From NCBI GenBank assembly GCA_929200685.1, contig CAKNAO010000003.1:1-19068 (forward strand): 19,068 nt of DNA. The letters run 5' to 3'. The notes beneath the pieces are model-generated. The model made no database searches. It was not told the origin of the DNA and saw only the letters and a list, made by a program, of their open reading frames with translations. A program made the position numbers and the translations under genes. This DNA comes from an uncultured bacterium. GTDB lineage: Bacteria; Bacillota_I; Bacilli_A; Mycoplasmatales; Metamycoplasmataceae. This document shows, one piece after another, positions 15,815 through 19,068 of this stretch (its first letter is position 1; each line of letters opens with the position of its first letter).

Positions 15815-17428
15815 ATGATTGATGTAAATAATTTAGAAATGAGATTCCCAGATAAAAAACTTTTTGAAAATGTATCATTAAAGTTTAATGTTGGTAATAC
15901 ATATGGAATAATTGGACCAAATGGAGCTGGCAAATCTACATTTTTAAAGTTACTTTCTAGTCAATTAGAACCATCTAAAGGAAATATTCATATTGAAAAA
16001 AATAAAAGAATTTCTATTTTAGAACAAAATCATTCTATTTACGATGATTTTGATGTAACAACAGTTGTTATTATGGGTAATAAAGAACTTTATGAAATTA
16101 AAAAAGAAAAAGATGCAATTTATATGAATCCTAATTCTTCATCTCAAGATTTTGAAAAAGCAGCAGAACTTGAAGAACAATATGGATTAAAAGGTGGTTG
16201 AAGTGCTGATAATGATGCACAAGTACTTTTATCTGGTTTAGGAATTAAAGAAGATAAATGAAAAATTTTAATGAAAGATTTAAAAGCTAATGAAAAAGTC
16301 AAAGTTCTTGTTGCAAGAGCATTGTTTGGTAATCCTGATATTTTAATAATGGATGAACCAACTAATCATTTAGATCTTAGAGCTATTAAATGGCTTGAAA
16401 ATTTTTTAGTTGATTATTCTAATTTAGTTATTGTTGTTTCACATGATTCAGATTTTTTAGATCAAGTATGTACTCATATTGTTGATATTGATTTTGGTGG
16501 AGCAAAAATGTTTGTTGGTAATTATACTTTTTGAAAAGAATCTTCACAACTTGCTCTTGAACTTCAACAAAAAACAAATCAAAAATTAGAAGAAAAAAAG
16601 AAAAAACTAGAAGAATTTATTGCTCGTTTTTCTGCCAATGCTTCTAAATCTTCTCAAGCAACTTCAAGAAAGAAAACTTTAGAAAAAATTAATATTGAAG
16701 AAATTAAACCTTCCAATAGAAAATATCCTTTTATAAATTTTGAATTAAATAGAGAGCCTGGAAAACAAATATTAAAAGTTAATAATTTAACTTATATTAA
16801 TAAAAAAGGAGAAACTCTTTTTCAAAATCTTAATTTTTCTATTTATAAAAATGAAAAAGTTGCTTTGGTTGGACAAAACAATATTGCTAAAACTAAACTA
16901 TTAGATATATTAATGAATAAAATGAAACCTACATCTGGTTCATATGAATGAGGAACAACAATTACTCCTAATTATTTTCCAAATAATAATTTAAAATATT
17001 TTGATAATAATGAAAATATTTTGAATTGAATTTCAAAATGACCACTTGAAAATAAATTACCTGAAAATAAAGATAATTCTGATTTTAGAATGAGATCATT
17101 TTTAGGGAGAATGTTATTTTCAGGTGAATCTATATTTAAAAAAGTAAAAAATACTTCTGGCGGAGAAAAAGGTCGATTAATGTTTTCTAAAATGATGCTT
17201 AAAGAATCTAATTTTTTATTATTTGATCAACCACTTGATCATTTAGACTCTGAATCTATTGATTCTTTTATTAACTCTTTAAAAAAATATAAATCTTCAT
17301 GTATATTTATAACTTACAATAGAGCTTTAATTAATAAAGTTGCAAATGTTATACTTGAATTAGATGATAGTAATTTTTCTATTTTTAGAGGTTCTTTAAA
17401 AGAATATGAAAAAAAGAAAGGATATTAA
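15815..17428 (+). CDS. ABC-F family ATPase (YbiT/YkpA-like) with degenerate second nucleotide site
   Basis: This is a 537-aa soluble tandem ABC protein with no membrane domains. ABC-F proteins act on the ribosome in translation or antibiotic protection. The first domain has Walker A GPNGAGKST (34-42), Walker B ending MDEPTNHLD (D180/E181) and H-switch VSHDSDF (H210). Its signature is only LKANEK (156-161); YbiT is also non-canonical here. The linker FIARFSANASKSSQATSRKK is typical of the YbiT subgroup. The second domain has an intact signature SGGEKGR (448-454) but Walker A is GQNNIAKTK (353-361), Walker B is FDQPLDHLD with Gln472 in place of the catalytic Glu, and the switch His is Tyr501 (ITYNRAL). 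Thus one composite ATP site looks functional and the other does not. Start ATG 15815 follows GTGAGG; the gene lies 13 nt after the HAD gene. Confidence 0.88.
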
Positions 17429-17429
17429 T

Positions 17430-18605
17430 ATGGAAAGTTTATTAGCTGGTAAAATTATTGAAAATAAATCAAAATTAAAAAAAAGAATAAATTATAAAGT
17501 TTCTTTATTTAATAACAAAATTAAAAAAACATTTACTTCTTCTAAAAGTGCTTATGAATATGCAAATAAAAAAATGCATGAGTTACTTAATATTCAAGAA
17601 AGTAATTTGGCAGTTATTAAATATACAAAATCAGACAAAAGAGTAAAATATTGAACATTTGAAAAACAAAGAATTAATAAAATTTATGAAGTTATTGCAA
17701 CTGAATATTCAGAATATGATTTTATTGATATTTATAAAGCATTTTTTCCTAAAAATTGAAATATTAGTTTAATCAATGAAAGAGGTTATTCATTTCATGA
17801 TGTGGCCCGTAAAAATGCTTTAGTACCTAAATGAACATTTTATTTTAATTTAATTATTAATACAATATTTTTTATGTTTTTAATTACATTTGTATTATTT
17901 GGTATTGATATGTTTTTTTCAATTCCTAAAAGTTATAAAATTGAATCTAATCAAAAATGAATTTCAATTATTTCAACAATTGTTTTTTTAATTACCTCTT
18001 CACTTTTAGCATATTTTTCAATTATTTTTACTTGACGTCCTTTTAGATATTGAAATAATTTATCATTAAATGATTTATATGTTGATTGAAGAAAAGAATG
18101 ATGAATTAGAAAAAATATGAAAGTTATTTCAACTTTTATAATAGTTATAACTTTATCAGCATATACAATGTATTTTATTAATACATTTAGTAAAGATTTT
18201 TATGAAGATAATTTTCATATTTCTTCAGTTAAAGTTCATTTTATTTGTTTAATTGGAATGTTTTCCACTTTTTGTTCTATAGGTATTGTTTCATTTATTA
18301 ATACTATTTCAATTCTTATTTGAAAAAAAAATAAACTTAATAAATATTTTTCACCTAAAGAAATTAAAGAATATAATGAATGAATATCTTATAAAAGTAA
18401 AAATGTTGTTTATAAAAAAAATATTTATTTTTTTGAACTTCCTTTTGAAGAGAATGAAAAAAATGTTAATAAAAAAAGACAAATAAAATTTGAAATTGAA
18501 AAAAATTCAACTAAAGGAGAAATTCTTCTTCAAAAACAAAAATTAATTAAACAAAATAAATATGCAATTGAAAAATATTTAGAAAAATTTAAAGGAGATA
18601 AATAA
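17430..18605 (+). CDS. Four-TM membrane protein, unknown function
   Basis: This 391-aa protein has a charged N-terminal region of about 130 residues predicted to be cytoplasmic (MESLLAGKIIENKSKLKKR and on). Four hydrophobic segments follow at about 136-162, 178-202, 231-252 and 268-297, then a Lys/Glu-rich tail to residue 391. Trp-rich linkers lie between segments 2 and 3 (FTWRPFRYW, VDWRKEWWIRK). There is no signal peptide, lipobox, nucleotide-binding or transporter signature. ATG 17430 is chosen over an in-frame ATG at 17406 because AAAGGA (17417-17422) sits 7 nt before it and because it follows the ABC-F stop by 1 nt. The stop TAA overlaps the hinT ATG by one base. It may belong to one of the mollicute-specific membrane families, but I cannot name it with confidence. 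Confidence 0.75.
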
Positions 18606-18922
18606 TGGATATATTTTGTAAAATAATAAATAAAGAAACACCTTCTAAAATTATTTATGAAGATGATTTAGTAATTGCTATAGAGGATTTAAATCCTGTT
18701 CATCCTGGACATTTTTTAGTTATTCCAAAAATTCATTCTAAAAATTTAAAAGATATTTCAAATGATAATTATAATCACTTAATGTTAGTAGCTAAAAGAT
18801 TGGCAAATGAAACCATTGAAAGAATGGGAGTATATGGTTTTAGAATGCAAATTAATAATGAAAAAGAATCAGGTCAAGAAATATTTCATACTCATGTTCA
18901 TATAATTCCATCTATTGAATAA
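18605..18922 (+). CDS. hinT: HIT family protein (HinT-like nucleotide phosphoramidase)
   Basis: This 105-aa histidine-triad protein has an N-terminal CKIINKETPSKIIYEDD (HIT-family opening), AIEDLNPVHPGHFLVIPK (nucleotide-binding strand) and a C-terminal HTHVHIIP triad (H95, H97, H99) with the catalytic His in the centre. HinT enzymes hydrolyse adenosine 5'-phosphoramidates such as aminoacyl-AMP by-products, including lysyl-AMP made by LysU/LysS in E. coli, so sharing an operon with lysS is suggestive. The Shine-Dalgarno AAAGGAG (18591-18597) is inside the end of the membrane-protein gene, 7 nt before ATG 18605; the stop and start overlap (TAATG). In M. hominis, HinT is linked to membrane proteins, which makes the coupling to the upstream membrane gene notable. 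Confidence 0.92.
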   Translation: MDIFCKIINKETPSKIIYEDDLVIAIEDLNPVHPGHFLVIPKIHSKNLKDISNDNYNHLMLVAKRLANETIERMGVYGFRMQINNEKESGQEIFHTHVHIIPSIE

Positions 18923-18930
18923 AAAACAAA

Positions 18931-18956
18931 AAATTAATTAGAGGATTAATTAATTT
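18931..18956. repeat. AT-rich inverted repeat downstream of hinT
   Basis: AAATTAATTA (18931-18940) and TAATTAATTT (18947-18956) are perfect 10-bp complements around the six-base loop GAGGAT. The stem is purely A/T and no T-run follows directly, so it is a poor intrinsic terminator. The loop plus following bases (GAGGATT, 18941-18947) can also pair with AATCCTC at 18988-18994, an alternative fold. Confidence 0.45.
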
Positions 18957-19030
18957 AACATTTAAATGAAAAAATAATTTTCCCAACAATCCTCCATTTA
19001 CATATAGTATAAATTTTTATGTTTTTTAAA

Positions 19031-19036
19031 TATAAT
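19031..19036 (+). promoter_or_regulatory. -10 box for a gene beyond the window
   Basis: TATAAT followed by TG lies 32 nt before the window end, in the noncoding 18923-19068 stretch. If used, the start site would be near 19043 and the gene would start outside the window, giving a transcript with a leader. Confidence 0.4.
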
Positions 19037-19068
19037 GTATTTTAATTTTAAATATTTATTAAATTTAT

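Noticed and set aside
17406..17429. ATG at 17406 as start of the 391-aa membrane protein
   Set aside because: It lies inside the end of the ABC-F gene in another frame and upstream of the Shine-Dalgarno that serves ATG 17430.
1522..18000. Apparent premature TGA stops splitting nagA, the RNase J-like gene, uvrC, secA, lysS, the ABC-F gene and others
   Set aside because: All fall in conserved continuous frames at Trp-compatible positions. This is UGA = Trp, not pseudogene decay.
18286..18486. Second + strand frame inside the 391-aa membrane protein
   Set aside because: It is an out-of-frame shadow of the Lys-rich tail.
18960..19005. Minus-strand mini-ORF (MEDCWENYFFI) between hinT and the window end
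   Set aside because: It is only 11 codons, with no convincing promoter or Shine-Dalgarno and nothing to support translation.
1..19068. Prophage, insertion sequence, CRISPR array, rRNA or toxin-antitoxin system
   Set aside because: No transposase, integrase, repeat-spacer pattern, rRNA segment or paired toxin-antitoxin frames were seen. The window is contiguous housekeeping gene content.

Overview
The window is a very AT-rich, densely packed chromosomal segment from a mollicute (mycoplasma-type bacterium). The main evidence is that UGA is read as tryptophan: in almost every gene conserved frames run straight through TGA at Trp positions, while TAA and TAG act as stops. AGA is the dominant arginine codon, and a tRNA-Arg(UCU) is present. 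Most intergenic gaps are only a few to tens of bases. The genus cannot be fixed from the sequence alone.

Layout: (1) 1-2289, + strand: the 3' end of an E. coli LdhA-type D-lactate dehydrogenase, then prmC and nagA. (2) 2292-3104, - strand: mutM, converging on nagA with a 2-nt gap and diverging from the next operon across 25 bp. (3) 3130-4025: a minimal tsaC/YrdC gene overlapping rpiB. (4) 4094-6647: a catalytically degenerate RNase J paralog followed by a protein that looks like only the membrane-anchor domain of FtsK/SpoIIIE. (5) 6679-7153: a 33-aa basic protein and a 108-aa membrane protein. (6) 7168-9644: uvrC, tRNA-Arg(UCU) and a DUF3196-like helical protein. (7) 9700-13401: tig (TTG start) and secA. 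(8) 13503-18922: a probable five-gene operon lysS - Cof-type HAD phosphatase - YbiT-like ABC-F ATPase - four-TM membrane protein - hinT. (9) 18923-19068: noncoding, with an AT-rich inverted repeat and a promoter reading out of the window.

Most genes are core functions: translation (prmC, tsaC, lysS, tRNA, ABC-F), RNA metabolism (RNase J paralog), protein folding and export (tig, secA), DNA repair (mutM, uvrC) and carbon metabolism (D-LDH, NagA, RpiB). There is no sign of prophage, insertion sequence or CRISPR.

Promoters fall into two clean classes. In one, TATAAT lies 6-9 nt before the ATG with no Shine-Dalgarno, which predicts leaderless mRNA (prmC, tsaC, the FtsK-like gene, the 108-aa gene, uvrC, the DUF3196-like gene, secA). 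In the other, TATAAT lies 23-54 nt upstream and a clear Shine-Dalgarno is present (nagA, rnjB paralog, 33-aa gene, tig, lysS). Three leaderless promoters share an identical 13-mer, TTTTCTTTATAAT.

The most interesting proteins are decayed or trimmed versions of known machines: an RNase J-like protein missing most of its metal ligands, an FtsK with no motor, and an ABC-F protein with one intact and one thoroughly degraded composite ATP site.
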